64,000 nucleotides of DNA from Anaerolineales bacterium. GTDB taxonomy: Bacteria > Chloroflexota > Anaerolineae > Anaerolineales > UBA4823. The position numbers were made by a program, and so were the translations under genes. This document shows positions 35,370 to 44,829 of this stretch, piece by piece (positions within the stretch are counted from its first letter, which is position 1; the number at the start of each line of letters is the position of its first letter). Location: the NCBI GenBank assembly GCA_003105035.1, contig PQAL01000003.1:1-64000 (forward strand). Direction: 5' to 3'. The notes beneath the pieces are model-generated. The model did no database searches. It had not been told where the DNA came from and saw only the letters and a program-made list of their open reading frames with translations.

Positions 35370-37955
35370 CTACTCGTAACGGATAACGTCCAATATTTGT
35401 GTGCGTGATGCCCGCCTGGCTGGGAAAATTGCAGCAAGCTGTGAAACCAACAGGGCGATTGATATGCCAGCGATCACAGCCCCTACAGGCATGATAAAGT
35501 TGATCTTATAGCCCGACATGGCAGTCATCGACCACAGGAAGATGCGCGTCAGCAAGATGCCGAAACCCAGGCCAAGCACCCCTCCGATCAAGCCCATCAG
35601 CAGAGACTCTGCCAGCACCATTACCAGTGTCTGCTCACGCGTCAGGCCGATGCTGCGCAGCATGCCGATCTCCCGCGCTCTCTCTACAACATTCATCGTC
35701 AGGGTATTGACCACCCCCAGAGCTCCGACGAGCAAGGCAATGACTGCCATCACATCAAACATGCTGTAGGCCTGGTTGAGCAGCGTCAGAACTTGATCGA
35801 TTAGTGACTGGTTTGAGGCGATGGAGAGGTGTTGCCGATCAGCGTAGGTTTCTTGAATGCGCTGCTGTACTTCTGTTGTTAGATATCCATCCGCAAGTTT
35901 CACCAGGTAGGCCCCAGCCTCGGAAGTCTTAAAATAACGGCGCATATCCTGCCAGTTTCCCTGGACTGCCAGGCCCTGGTTGTAGAAATTTACCACCACC
36001 GCTGCAATTGAGAAATCCCGCTCGCCACTGCGTGTTCTCAGGCTCAGGGTATCTCCAACATTTAATCCATATTTCTCTGCCAGAACACTGGAGATAAAAA
36101 GCGTATTCCCTTCACTAAGTTTTTCATAGGCTGCCTCTCCATCGACTTGACTATCACTGAAAACAAAAGAGGTCACTTTGTCGTAGGTTTGTGTATCAAT
36201 CCCCATGAAGACCAGATCTTCGGTCTTTTCATCCGGAGTCTGCCATTTCACATCCAGGGTACGCATGGGAGTCACTGCTTCAACACCAGGTATGGCTTCC
36301 AACCGGCGCATCACCTGGCTGCGCATGGGAGAAGCGGAGGTGACCAGAAGATCACCGCCCACATACGCGTTGATCCATGTTTCCAGGTCGCCTTTAAAGG
36401 AATCGGTCATCCCACGTGTGATGATGATCATCGAAACGCCGATCATTAATGCCGCCACGGTGAGGGTGGTGCGTAACTTTGACCGTTGGATATTCCTGCT
36501 ACCCAATTGTCCAGCTGCCCCATATAACCAGTGGACAACTGGACGGATTACACGTTGCCAGATACCCACGCTGCCCGGGATGAGCAGCGTCCCGCCGAAA
36601 AATAGACAAACCACGGTGAGGCTGCCCAGCCGGAACTGGACATCGTATGGGAATGGATTGGCAACCAGGATGATAAACGAGATCGATAGGAAGAGGAGAC
36701 CTAATATCCATCCCTGGCGGAGTAGCCAGCCTTCCTTCCGAACCCCACGCACACGCAGGGCTTCAAGCGGTGAGATGCGGCCCGCCTGCCAGGCTGGGAT
36801 GAGCGCCGCAACGAGTGTTACTGCCATACCCACCAGCAGGCTGGAGAGGATGACCTCAGGGGTGATTATTAATGGGATTGAATCCAGGTCCAATAGATAT
36901 GTTAACAAATACGTGGCACCCTGTGATAGTCCGATTCCTAAGATGGCACCAACGCACGAACCAATCAACCCCAAGATTGCAGCTTCTACCAGCACCTGGA
37001 TGGTCACCTGTTGACGGGTGAGACCCAATGTACGCAACAAGCCAAATTCACGTGTGCGTTCAACCACGGTCATGGAAAAAGTATTGTAGATGAGATAGCC
37101 TCCAACGAAAAGCGCCATCCCGCCCATGAAATTTAGTCCGATGGAAAAACCACTCAGCATCTGATTCACTCGGCTGCCCCCTGAAACGGTGGAGGTGACA
37201 GGGTATTCATCCCCCAGCTGTGATTGAAGTTGGGCTTTAACCATAGCGAGTTGATCCGCTGATCCGTAATCCGGTTTTAGCACAATATCGACCTGGTCGA
37301 TTTCACCGTTGCGATGAAAAAGCTCCTGGGCAGTTTTCAGTGGGATCACGCCAAACGCGCCATTGTTATTTTGCCCCACCCCCTTTTTAGCAATCAAACC
37401 AACAACAGTGAATTCCTTGGGACCGTCTTCTGTCAATAATTCGATTATTTTGCCAACTTCTAGTTCATTCTCACTGGCGTAGTTCTCAACCAGCACGATC
37501 TCGCGGCCATTCTCATCTTGAGAGAGAAACTCGCCCTGGGTTATCGTATAGTCTCGTACGCTTAGATCCGTTTGTGAATCGATCCCAAAAACCGAGAAGC
37601 CACCCATATCAAATCCCAGCAGGCTCAGCGGTATGGCAGATTCAGGAACACCGACCGCCAGGGCGGTATGAATCTGCAGGCTTGGAACAGCTGTTTGTAC
37701 AGCTTCGTCATCAATGATCCTGCGCAAGATGCGTTCCGGTAACCCATCTCCATCCGTCCCGGTGTATGTCACGATTAGGTCGGTTTTCCCAGCAGTGCCT
37801 TCGAAAAGCGCTGAAAGTGTATCCAATGCTGTGAGGTTGGTGATACGAATGGCCAGCAATCCAGCCACACCCAGGATGATGCCGAACATGCTTAAAAGCG
37901 TGCGCAAGGGGCGGGAGCACATGGAACGTAGGGTCAGCCATCGCGTGAGCAGCAC
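35370..37955 (-). CDS. MacB/FtsX-type ABC transporter permease (duplicated)
   Basis: This 861-residue permease has two FtsX repeats, each with a large extracytoplasmic (MacB periplasmic core) domain and transmembrane helices. The repeats carry ERTREFGLLRTLGLTRQQV (about 310) and ERAREIGMLRSIGLTREQTL (about 760). About eight helices fit the tandem FtsX layout. The GTG start overlaps the ATPase stop codon by one base (TAGTG). With the neighbouring ATPase and adaptor it would act as a mechanotransmission exporter for peptides, lipids or drugs. Confidence 0.92.
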   Translation of the reverse strand: MLLTRWLTLRSMCSRPLRTLLSMFGIILGVAGLLAIRITNLTALDTLSALFEGTAGKTDLIVTYTGTDGDGLPERILRRIIDDEAVQTAVPSLQIHTALAVGVPESAIPLSLLGFDMGGFSVFGIDSQTDLSVRDYTITQGEFLSQDENGREIVLVENYASENELEVGKIIELLTEDGPKEFTVVGLIAKKGVGQNNNGAFGVIPLKTAQELFHRNGEIDQVDIVLKPDYGSADQLAMVKAQLQSQLGDEYPVTSTVSGGSRVNQMLSGFSIGLNFMGGMALFVGGYLIYNTFSMTVVERTREFGLLRTLGLTRQQVTIQVLVEAAILGLIGSCVGAILGIGLSQGATYLLTYLLDLDSIPLIITPEVILSSLLVGMAVTLVAALIPAWQAGRISPLEALRVRGVRKEGWLLRQGWILGLLFLSISFIILVANPFPYDVQFRLGSLTVVCLFFGGTLLIPGSVGIWQRVIRPVVHWLYGAAGQLGSRNIQRSKLRTTLTVAALMIGVSMIIITRGMTDSFKGDLETWINAYVGGDLLVTSASPMRSQVMRRLEAIPGVEAVTPMRTLDVKWQTPDEKTEDLVFMGIDTQTYDKVTSFVFSDSQVDGEAAYEKLSEGNTLFISSVLAEKYGLNVGDTLSLRTRSGERDFSIAAVVVNFYNQGLAVQGNWQDMRRYFKTSEAGAYLVKLADGYLTTEVQQRIQETYADRQHLSIASNQSLIDQVLTLLNQAYSMFDVMAVIALLVGALGVVNTLTMNVVERAREIGMLRSIGLTREQTLVMVLAESLLMGLIGGVLGLGFGILLTRIFLWSMTAMSGYKINFIMPVGAVIAGISIALLVSQLAAIFPARRASRTQILDVIRYE

Positions 37956-38716
37956 TACCTTTTTGCCTCCAGCGCTTCAAACACCTTGATCACCATGCTT
38001 AATCGGTCAGACATCTCCTGACCATCCGTGAATTGGATCTGTTTGACGATCTTGCCATCGTGGAGAAAGACAACGCGGTTGGCGTATGTTGCTGCGCGTG
38101 CGTCATGCGTCACAGCTACCAGAGCCTGTTCTAATTCCACACAGGAACGTTGCAACAGGTTCATGATCGTGGTCCCGGTCTTTGAATCCAGGTTGCCGGT
38201 TGGCTCATCGGCCAGGATGATGGCCGGTTCAGTGACCAGGGCGCGCGCCAACGCCACGCGCTGTTGCTCGCCACCCGAAAGCTGGTCGGGTTTGTGCTTG
38301 CGCCTGTCTGTTAGGCCGACCAAATCCAGCAGGCGGTCAATGCGAGCCTGGTATTGACGGACGTTTTTACCATCAATTAAGAGCGGTAGGGCAATATTCT
38401 CCTCCGCAGATAATGTTGGCAGCAGGTTAAAAAATTGAAAGACGAAGCCAATGTTATGCCTGCGCACCAGGGTGACTTGCTTATCCCCCAGGACAGAAAG
38501 TTTCTTGCCTGCCAGGATGACCTCTCCATCCGAAGGTGAGTCCAGCCCACCTAACAGATGCAGCAGAGTTGATTTTCCACTGCCTGACGGACCCATGATA
38601 GCAATAAATTCACCCTTATTAACCTGGAAATCCAATCCAGAGAGCGCTTCGACCACCACTTCACCCATTTGATATTTTCTTCGCAGACCTTTTGCTTCTA
38701 ATACGATCTCAGTCAT
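37955..38716 (-). CDS. MacB/LolD-type ABC transporter ATPase
   Basis: The 253-residue ATPase has Walker [20 protein letters not shown]-loop [13 protein letters not shown], signature [15 protein letters not shown], Walker [12 protein letters not shown] and H-loop VTHDARAA. The LFQ/TGNLD style is that of LolD/MacB ATPases, which power FtsX-type permeases. It is translationally coupled to the permease gene. Confidence 0.95.
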   Translation of the reverse strand: MTEIVLEAKGLRRKYQMGEVVVEALSGLDFQVNKGEFIAIMGPSGSGKSTLLHLLGGLDSPSDGEVILAGKKLSVLGDKQVTLVRRHNIGFVFQFFNLLPTLSAEENIALPLLIDGKNVRQYQARIDRLLDLVGLTDRRKHKPDQLSGGEQQRVALARALVTEPAIILADEPTGNLDSKTGTTIMNLLQRSCVELEQALVAVTHDARAATYANRVVFLHDGKIVKQIQFTDGQEMSDRLSMVIKVFEALEAKR

Positions 38717-38780
38717 GCCGTGTTCCTATATCGAAGGAAAATTTGTCATTCTCATAACCCAAACGTGGCTGGTTGGGCTG

Positions 38781-39521
38781 CTACTTTTTGTTCACCCGAA
38801 ACAGCCTGCGTATCAGGCTGGGTGCACCATAACGATCCAGGAAATGTCCCAGTCTCTGACCCATTGCCATGTCCCCTGCAACCTCTTCCTGCGTGCTCAA
38901 GCCACCTTGTTTTAAGATCCGGAAGAATTGTTTTAACTCAGGGGTCATCTTTCCCCAGTATATCAGGTTGAAGGCGATGGCATAGATCAGATATGCAGGC
39001 TCATGGGTGCTGAACCAAAGCCATGGGATGAGCAGGATCAGGAAAGACCAGCGTAGGACCAGCACATCCCCGACCAGCCAGCCAATCACGCCACCAGCCA
39101 GGTTGGTCAGTATCAACCCAATGGGATCGATCACCAGCATACCTCCGATGATCGCTGATTCTCCCCGACCACCCTTGAAGTGGTGATAAAGTGGCCAGTC
39201 ATGCCCAATCAATCCAAATATGGCTATGAGCAAGAAATATGGGGTTGCGGGCTGCCACAGTCTGAACGCCAAAGTAGGAATGAAGACTTTGAGTATATCC
39301 AGGACGGCTGTCAGACACCCGTACCGTGTGCCTACCTGTATGCGCACCATGGAAGCGCTTACTGAGTCAGACTCAAATATAATGTCTGTACTCGGGATAG
39401 GCTGTTGGATCAGCCTCAGGTCAGTATCTGGAGCCACCCGCCTTGTGACCAGGCGAGCGGAAGAAATCGAACCGCACAAGTACCCGATGAGACAAGCAAG
39501 GAAAGCAATCCATAGTTCCAT
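38781..39521 (-). CDS. PlsY-like glycerol-3-phosphate acyltransferase family membrane protein
   Basis: The 246-residue membrane protein has about five to six hydrophobic helices and PlsY-like motifs: GYLCGSISSARLV (motif 1, usually GSIPxG) and GHDWPLYHHFKGGRGE (motif 2, GHxxP...FKGGKG). True PlsY transfers acyl groups from acyl phosphate to glycerol 3-phosphate. Here motif 1 is altered, and the charged 40-residue tail is unusual, so the activity may differ. It precedes the exporter genes and follows the dikinase-like gene. Confidence 0.8.
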   Translation of the reverse strand: MELWIAFLACLIGYLCGSISSARLVTRRVAPDTDLRLIQQPIPSTDIIFESDSVSASMVRIQVGTRYGCLTAVLDILKVFIPTLAFRLWQPATPYFLLIAIFGLIGHDWPLYHHFKGGRGESAIIGGMLVIDPIGLILTNLAGGVIGWLVGDVLVLRWSFLILLIPWLWFSTHEPAYLIYAIAFNLIYWGKMTPELKQFFRILKQGGLSTQEEVAGDMAMGQRLGHFLDRYGAPSLIRRLFRVNKK

Positions 39522-39582
39522 TTTTCCCTCAATAAAATATCAAAGCAGCAATCACCCAATCTCGGTGTTGGAAACGTATAGG

Positions 39583-41994
39583 TCAATTTGACCCTTCATT
39601 CTGCTGAATCTCTGCTTTCGTATGTAAGATTACCTCTCCCCGGTAGCCGTCCACCGTAACCAGCATATCGTCTTTGAGTTCCATAGCACCTGGCACGGAT
39701 ACCACCGCCGGGATCTGATATTCGCGTGCCAGGATCGAGCTGTGTGACAGCATTCCTCCTGATTCGGCGATGATTGCTTTTGTCTGGGCGAAAAGCACCG
39801 ACCAACTCACATCTGAGAATGGGATGACCAACACATCACCGGGCTTCACTTTATTGAAATCTTCCAGCCCATGCACTACCCTGGTCGGACCTGTATAATA
39901 TCCCCTCGAAGTGGGAACTCCAGTGAGTTTATCCTCCTCGTTTGTATCCACCAATGGGGGCACATTGCCATAGATCAAAGTCGGTAGGTGCACGTCCTTG
40001 CAGCTGATTAGCTCTGCCTTGCGTATCTTGGCAAGCAAGCCATAATCCTGGTCCAGTTGTTTGGCGGGTGCTGAGTTTCTTTCATCCACTATGTATGAAA
40101 CAATCTCGTCAATCTCCAACCGATCCAGGTAAAAGATATCCTCAGGCTCGGAAAGCAGACCACGCGCCGTGAAATGGTGTCCGAGCGCAAGGAGGTATGG
40201 TCGGAAGGAGCCATAAGCCTGGGTATATAAAGAGCTGATCTGTTCACGGTACAGGCGAAATTTCCTGGCTTTCCTGTACAACAGGTTCGCCCAATGGGAT
40301 GTCAGCCTGGGTAGGTTTAGGTCCTCATAACGCACCTTGGCCTTATGTGCTTCCTGCACTGGCCCCTGGGTGATGAGCTTCAGTACCATGTCCGGTTTCT
40401 CGCGCCATGGGACTGATGAGAAGTCATTGCCGCTATCCGACAAGTAGCCAAATCGTATCATGAAGCTGGAGACTTTTTCCTGAAACTGGGGGATGCCAGG
40501 TAATTGTTGAAATTCTACATAAGAGGATTGTCTAATGTACTGCTGGGTGGCAGGGTCCAGGTTGTGAAAGTCATGCTGTAGATCCCTCAGGGGTATGTCA
40601 GGAGCGTACTCCAGATGGGCTGTCATGCCTGCCATCAGATCAAACTGGGCTGGATCAACTTCCGCTTTCTTAAGGAAGTATGCAAAGGCTGTGTTATAGA
40701 ACCCCATCAGGAGCGGGATATTTATGTTGTAATAAACCAGAGGATACAGATCACGATAGAGCCTGTTGATTTCGACCCACAGTTCACTTTCATTTTGATT
40801 TCGTGTATTCTGCCAGTTGTAATGTTCAGGTAATAATTTCAGACGTGGATAATCAACCTCAAAACGCTTTCCGAGGTGCCATTTCTTCCAGGCGAATAAT
40901 AACAAGCGGGGCAACAGTCGCATCATCCGCCAGGTTGGCTTAAATTTTTGCTGTCTTTCAGAGCGGGGCAGGATACCCATCATGATCTCCAGGCTTTCGC
41001 GTGGCATGCCAAAGACATCCCAAACTCGCCCCAACGCACTTACATTGAAATAGGTTCGATAATAAAAACTCTTTGCCAGGTCATCGAACTTGAGATCATT
41101 TTTCCCTACCAGCTCGGTTAAAAGTTCAACCCACACGGAGTTGATCAGGGGGATATTGATCGACCATATCAGGGGTTTGATCATCCCCGGCAGTACTTCC
41201 TTGGCAATTCGATTCGAGTAGGTTTCCAGGTTCTTCAGTGAAGGTATCTCGCGCATTTGAACCCAGAAGAGCTCGTGCCCATCATAGACCCACTCAAGGT
41301 CTACCGGCGCTTTGAAAGATTCAGCAATCTGGCGCGTTTGCCGGCATACCATCTCGATCAAGCCGGTCCCAATCGGTGAATGTTGTGGGGATGATTTCCA
41401 CAATCCTGACCGGTTCACCCACCGCAGTGGTGTGATCCCGTCCTGAACCAAGGCCGCTCCAGCTCCCTGCACCGCTTCGACTATCACCTCATCCTCGCCA
41501 GTGATGGGATTGCGCGAGAAGGCAACCCCGGAGACAAGCGGGTTGACCATTTCCTGCAAGATGACCGCCATGTGCAGCTCGCGTTGTTGTAATGGAAGTT
41601 TGTCAAGGTAGGCCTGCACACCGGGTGAATTTACACTGGACCATACGGACAAGATCGCCATCAGGATTGCCTGCTCACCCTGAACATCGAGGATGGTTTT
41701 AAACTGGCCGGCAAATGAGCCTTCCAGCGTATCTTCGACGCTGGCAGACGAGCGCACCGCATAAACACCTGCAGGTTCCAGCACCTCCATCAGCTGCTGA
41801 CTTAATAGTTTAAGGATTGAATCATCATCCTGCAAATAACGATCATAGGCTTCCCAGCTGACTGCATACGTTTTAGGCACACGCAATCCCCTTTGCATCA
41901 ACTGGTGGATATTAAATGCTTTATTTCCCACTGATTTGGGTTGGCGTTGGTCATTGATCTGGACCACATAAAGCCCGCGGTGTAACAAGCTCAT
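39583..41994 (-). CDS. PEP-synthase/rifampin-phosphotransferase-like dikinase
   Basis: This 803-residue protein has an N-terminal PPDK-type ATP-grasp domain (about 20-260; VYAVRSSASVEDTLEGSFAGQFKT and SGVAFSRNPITGE). A long helical middle follows, then a C-terminal phosphohistidine domain with GGMLSHSSILAREYQIPAVVSVPGA. It lacks the PEP/pyruvate-binding barrel that PEP synthase carries after the His domain. Domain order and length therefore match rifampin phosphotransferases, which phosphorylate a small molecule bound by the middle domain. The real substrate is unknown. The gene lies 3 bp after a chelatase-like gene. Confidence 0.85.
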   Translation of the reverse strand: MSLLHRGLYVVQINDQRQPKSVGNKAFNIHQLMQRGLRVPKTYAVSWEAYDRYLQDDDSILKLLSQQLMEVLEPAGVYAVRSSASVEDTLEGSFAGQFKTILDVQGEQAILMAILSVWSSVNSPGVQAYLDKLPLQQRELHMAVILQEMVNPLVSGVAFSRNPITGEDEVIVEAVQGAGAALVQDGITPLRWVNRSGLWKSSPQHSPIGTGLIEMVCRQTRQIAESFKAPVDLEWVYDGHELFWVQMREIPSLKNLETYSNRIAKEVLPGMIKPLIWSINIPLINSVWVELLTELVGKNDLKFDDLAKSFYYRTYFNVSALGRVWDVFGMPRESLEIMMGILPRSERQQKFKPTWRMMRLLPRLLLFAWKKWHLGKRFEVDYPRLKLLPEHYNWQNTRNQNESELWVEINRLYRDLYPLVYYNINIPLLMGFYNTAFAYFLKKAEVDPAQFDLMAGMTAHLEYAPDIPLRDLQHDFHNLDPATQQYIRQSSYVEFQQLPGIPQFQEKVSSFMIRFGYLSDSGNDFSSVPWREKPDMVLKLITQGPVQEAHKAKVRYEDLNLPRLTSHWANLLYRKARKFRLYREQISSLYTQAYGSFRPYLLALGHHFTARGLLSEPEDIFYLDRLEIDEIVSYIVDERNSAPAKQLDQDYGLLAKIRKAELISCKDVHLPTLIYGNVPPLVDTNEEDKLTGVPTSRGYYTGPTRVVHGLEDFNKVKPGDVLVIPFSDVSWSVLFAQTKAIIAESGGMLSHSSILAREYQIPAVVSVPGAMELKDDMLVTVDGYRGEVILHTKAEIQQNEGSN

Positions 41995-41997
41995 TAT

Positions 41998-43275
41998 TTA
42001 CAGCGAGATTTCTTTCAATGGATGTATCACTTGTTTTTCGGGTTTAAGGCAGGTTGCATAAGCGGCCTCAATTTTTTCCTTGATCGCCTGGATCACGAGC
42101 GGATCATCATTCCATGCCCCCAGGTTTATCAATGAAAACCCTTTTGGTACCCTCGCTTTATTCACGAGCTCAGGGATGTCATACTGGCTGTGGATCGAAT
42201 CGGCACTGATGGCGGCTGAGAAATATAACACCGTCTCCACCCCATTTGTCACAAATTGCTCAATGACCTTCGCTGGTTTAGGGTTTTTAAATTCCATCCA
42301 TGCCAGGCTTAGATGATCCCGATGGAAACCATCCTTTTCAAACAGGTCCAGGATATATCGGCGGAACTGGAGCTCGTGTTCAGTTTCGCTAGCAAATTCG
42401 CGATCCCATACATCGGGCTGCCCATGTCCAACTAGAAGCACACCCACCTTAGTTTTGTCAGTTCCACCAAGGTGCTGCTGAGCCCGCTCCAGGAACATGC
42501 GGTGCAGGGTGGATGAATCCCACATCGGACCTGTGTAATAAATGGGAATTTCGTAATCTTCAAGCCTTATCGCCTCGATCAGGTTCTTGCCTTCCAGGGT
42601 ATGGTTGGATACTGAGACAAAAACCTCTGCCACGATCAACTGGCTTGCCCCCTCATTCAAAGCTTGAATGATAGCGGCATCCGGGCGGGGATCATCATCC
42701 AAAAAGCTTATATAGAATCGGGTGGTTTCATCACCCTGAAGGCGAAATTCACGCTCCAGGCTGCTCATCATCCGCTGATGAACCTTTCGGTGGTTGCTGG
42801 AGCCTACCTGGAGGTATTTTTTCCGCAATTGATATACAAAGAAAGGCCTGGCAAGAAATGGGACAAAGGAGATCCGTTGCTCATCAAACTCGCGGAACTG
42901 GTTGAGCCATCCGATCGGATCGTATGTCTCAGGTTCGCCATGGGTGAAATAGATGACCGCAACATGACCGTCGCCGGGGTCTCCCTTTTGACGTGTTAGG
43001 AGAGGTATATGCCGATGGTCTTCTCGCGACAGGAATATTCTAGTTAGGATTGCATAACCACCCAGGAAAAAAAACATCCAAGCCAGCACTGCCAAACCAA
43101 CTCGAACACGGATCATTGGTTGAGAAAAGATGACCAGGCTGCCTAAAAAGCATGCCCAGGTCAGGCTTAAGTACAGGCTCATACGTAATGGGTGCGTGGT
43201 GAGGAATTTAAGAAAAAACACACCAGTTAAAAAAGCTAACATGCAACAAAGTCCCCAGAGCATGGTCTTCTCCAT
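41998..43275 (-). CDS. membrane-anchored class II chelatase-like protein (ferrochelatase/CbiX fold)
   Basis: The 425-residue protein has about three N-terminal hydrophobic helices (residues 5-85) followed by two chelatase-like halves. The first half has VAVIYFTHGEPETYDP. The second has VGVLLVGHGQPDVWD and VLYFSAAISADSIHSQYDIPEL, which resemble the two His-bearing metal sites of CbiX/ferrochelatase. Class II chelatases insert metal into tetrapyrroles, but no tetrapyrrole gene is nearby and the membrane anchor is atypical. I give a fold-level call only. Confidence 0.65.
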   Translation of the reverse strand: MEKTMLWGLCCMLAFLTGVFFLKFLTTHPLRMSLYLSLTWACFLGSLVIFSQPMIRVRVGLAVLAWMFFFLGGYAILTRIFLSREDHRHIPLLTRQKGDPGDGHVAVIYFTHGEPETYDPIGWLNQFREFDEQRISFVPFLARPFFVYQLRKKYLQVGSSNHRKVHQRMMSSLEREFRLQGDETTRFYISFLDDDPRPDAAIIQALNEGASQLIVAEVFVSVSNHTLEGKNLIEAIRLEDYEIPIYYTGPMWDSSTLHRMFLERAQQHLGGTDKTKVGVLLVGHGQPDVWDREFASETEHELQFRRYILDLFEKDGFHRDHLSLAWMEFKNPKPAKVIEQFVTNGVETVLYFSAAISADSIHSQYDIPELVNKARVPKGFSLINLGAWNDDPLVIQAIKEKIEAAYATCLKPEKQVIHPLKEISL

Positions 43276-43489
43276 TTACCATTAATCTAAAAAAAGTAAG
43301 TGGTGAATATTACCAGGATTTTATTCATGGGTCAATTACAAATATGATAAGTCAAACCTGTTATGGTCACTGGGAAGGTCTTGGCAAGTTGGGACAGTTT
43401 TTGCCTTTGCATTAAATTCTCCTCCAAATCTCCATCTTTGTAAGCCAGGTGGATCATTAGCGAACTGAGCAGCTCAGGCCATAGATGTA

Positions 43490-43779
43490 TTAGAGCTCGA
43501 ATTTGCCATTCTCTTCGTTATCCATCGGATGGCCCACATGCCGTTTATCGCGCTCCATCAGACTGCGTAGATAATTGTGGCCATCATCGACGGTAATTTC
43601 TTGGGGTTCATAATACTGGCTGTAGGCTTTCTCTTTATAGCCATTAAAAATCTCAGCCGGGTTTTCAGCCAATCAATATAACGGGGACTTTTACCCTCCG
43701 TTTCCAAAGTGGCTAAATGTATACCAATGGCTTTCTCAAGTGTGATCATCATCAACTCCCGCTTGTCTCTTTTAACCAT
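43490..43779 (-). pseudogene. tyrosine recombinase/integrase fragment, frameshifted and truncated
   Basis: Two overlapping minus-strand frames together read like the core-binding (SAM-like) domain of a phage-type integrase. The first, with a good ribosome-binding site, gives GIHLATLETEGKSPRYIDWLKTRLRFL. The second continues with EPQEITVDDGHNYLRSLMERDKRHVGHP. The frame changes in the region between 43620 and 43690. No catalytic R...HxxR...Y domain follows, so the gene is dead. It marks past mobile-element activity beside the peptide locus. Confidence 0.72.
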
Positions 43780-44057
43780 GGTACCCTCCCTTTCCGAAGA
43801 ATTGGTTGACTGCTGTTGACTAAAAAAGGCGGCAAGGACACTGGAATTATTTATTTTTGACCTATTTTTCGATTTTTAAAAAAGTGATAAAAGTGGGGGA
43901 TGTAAAGGGAAAAACCGCCGTTTGGCAGCTCTAGGTGGAAAAAAACATGCGTTTTTAGGGTATTTATAACCCCTTCTACCCATTTTTAGTGAGCGTGCTT
44001 GCACCGAGCGTCCACCTGCACGATCTTGGTGCGGTAGTGAGCGTAGAGCGGCTCGAA

Positions 44058-44205
44058 GAGTCTCCCCCTTGCGAGGACGCTCAACCAAACATAAGTCTAT
44101 TAAACAAAAAGTGCGCGTGGAGCGGCTCGAAGAGTCTCCCCCTTGCGAGGACGCTCAACCAAACATAAGTCTAATAAACAAAAAGTGAGCGTGGAGACGC
44201 TCAAA
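44058..44205. repeat. 74-bp tandem repeat, two units plus a third partial
   Basis: Units start at 44058 and 44132 with GAGTCTCCCCCTTGCGAGG and differ at only a few bases. A third start at 44206 runs into dispersed repeat copy B. Part of the unit (GTGAGCGTAGAGCGGCTC) also precedes the first full unit at about 44036. Confidence 0.8.
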
Positions 44206-44357
44206 GAGTCTCCCCCTTGCGGGGACGCTCAACCAATGGCTTAAAAGGACGATCCTAAAAAGCAGCATCTCCCAACCAATGTCCTGCCATTTATGGCTCA
44301 GTCCATTGGACACGGACTAAGCGAGTACATTGGTTATGTTATTAAAGTCCAGTCAAC
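44202..44357. repeat. dispersed 156-bp repeat, copy B
   Basis: Counterpart of 33775-33930. It contains the palindrome GTCCATTGGAC and opposed ACCAATG/CATTGGT motifs, so the transcript or single strand could fold. Its first 31 bases are shared with the adjoining tandem units. Confidence 0.75.
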
Positions 44358-44556
44358 ACCAAAATCTAATGGCTGTTTCGTGGATTTTACTACATTTTAA
44401 TAAGAAAATATCGAACATCGATTTAAAAATACTCTACTATCTTTTCAGAACCAACAAAATTCACACTTGTTTAGGTGAAGTAAAAATTGTTAAATTGCGT
44501 TTCAGCTACTGATTAAATTGTAAAACTACCTTGTAATAATCTTAAATAACCGAATA

Positions 44557-44829
44557 TTAGTAATTTGGCTCACAGCCTTGATCTACTTCACCGAAATCTT
44601 CTTCAGAATTATATTGATCATGATTTAGAGTATGGCTTTTTTCTTCCTCTTCACAGGGAGAACAGGTGCAATCCGGCGCGCATTCAGGTCCTCCATCGGT
44701 ACAAGGTTCGCACAGAGGCCGGCATTCTTCTGAAGGTTCACATAAGGTGTCAGGATTCTTCATCGAAGTGACCAATGAAATTGTCGCACCCGTTTTTGAT
44801 ATGGGTGTCTTATTTTTTTTATCCTTCAT
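44557..44829 (-). CDS. cysteine-rich peptide, candidate RiPP precursor
   Basis: This 90-residue peptide has a basic leader-like start (MKDKKNKTPISKTG) and a core with cysteines at 30, 36, 40, 43, 50, 54, 56 and 59, spaced by Glu, Pro and Asp. An acidic Asn/Glu tail with a ninth Cys at 86 follows. It overlaps the end of the radical SAM/SPASM gene by 11 bp, and its ribosome-binding site (AGGAGAG) lies inside that gene. Small Cys-rich peptides beside SPASM enzymes are typically thioether-bridged RiPP precursors (sactipeptides, ranthipeptides). The role is inferred, and the family is not one I recognise. Confidence 0.72.
   Translation of the reverse strand: MKDKKNKTPISKTGATISLVTSMKNPDTLCEPSEECRPLCEPCTDGGPECAPDCTCSPCEEEEKSHTLNHDQYNSEEDFGEVDQGCEPNY

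Larger units (their letters stand above)
43276..44556. other. AT-rich scar region with integrase fragment and repeats
   Basis: About 1.28 kb between the chelatase-like gene and the cysteine-rich peptide gene. It contains the recombinase remnant (43490-43779), the 74-bp tandem repeat (44058-44205) and dispersed repeat copy B (44202-44357). The remaining open frames are short and lack support. Confidence 0.6.

Noticed and set aside
43876-44088. 70-codon minus-strand open frame
   Set aside because: It runs through the repeat region, has low-complexity Phe/Arg content and no ribosome-binding site.
44058-44219. CRISPR-like array
   Set aside because: Only two full 74-bp units and a partial third, with no alternating repeat-spacer pattern and no cas genes. 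It is a simple tandem repeat.
44330-44512. 60-codon plus-strand open frame
   Set aside because: AT-rich, no ribosome-binding site, overlaps the end of repeat copy B.
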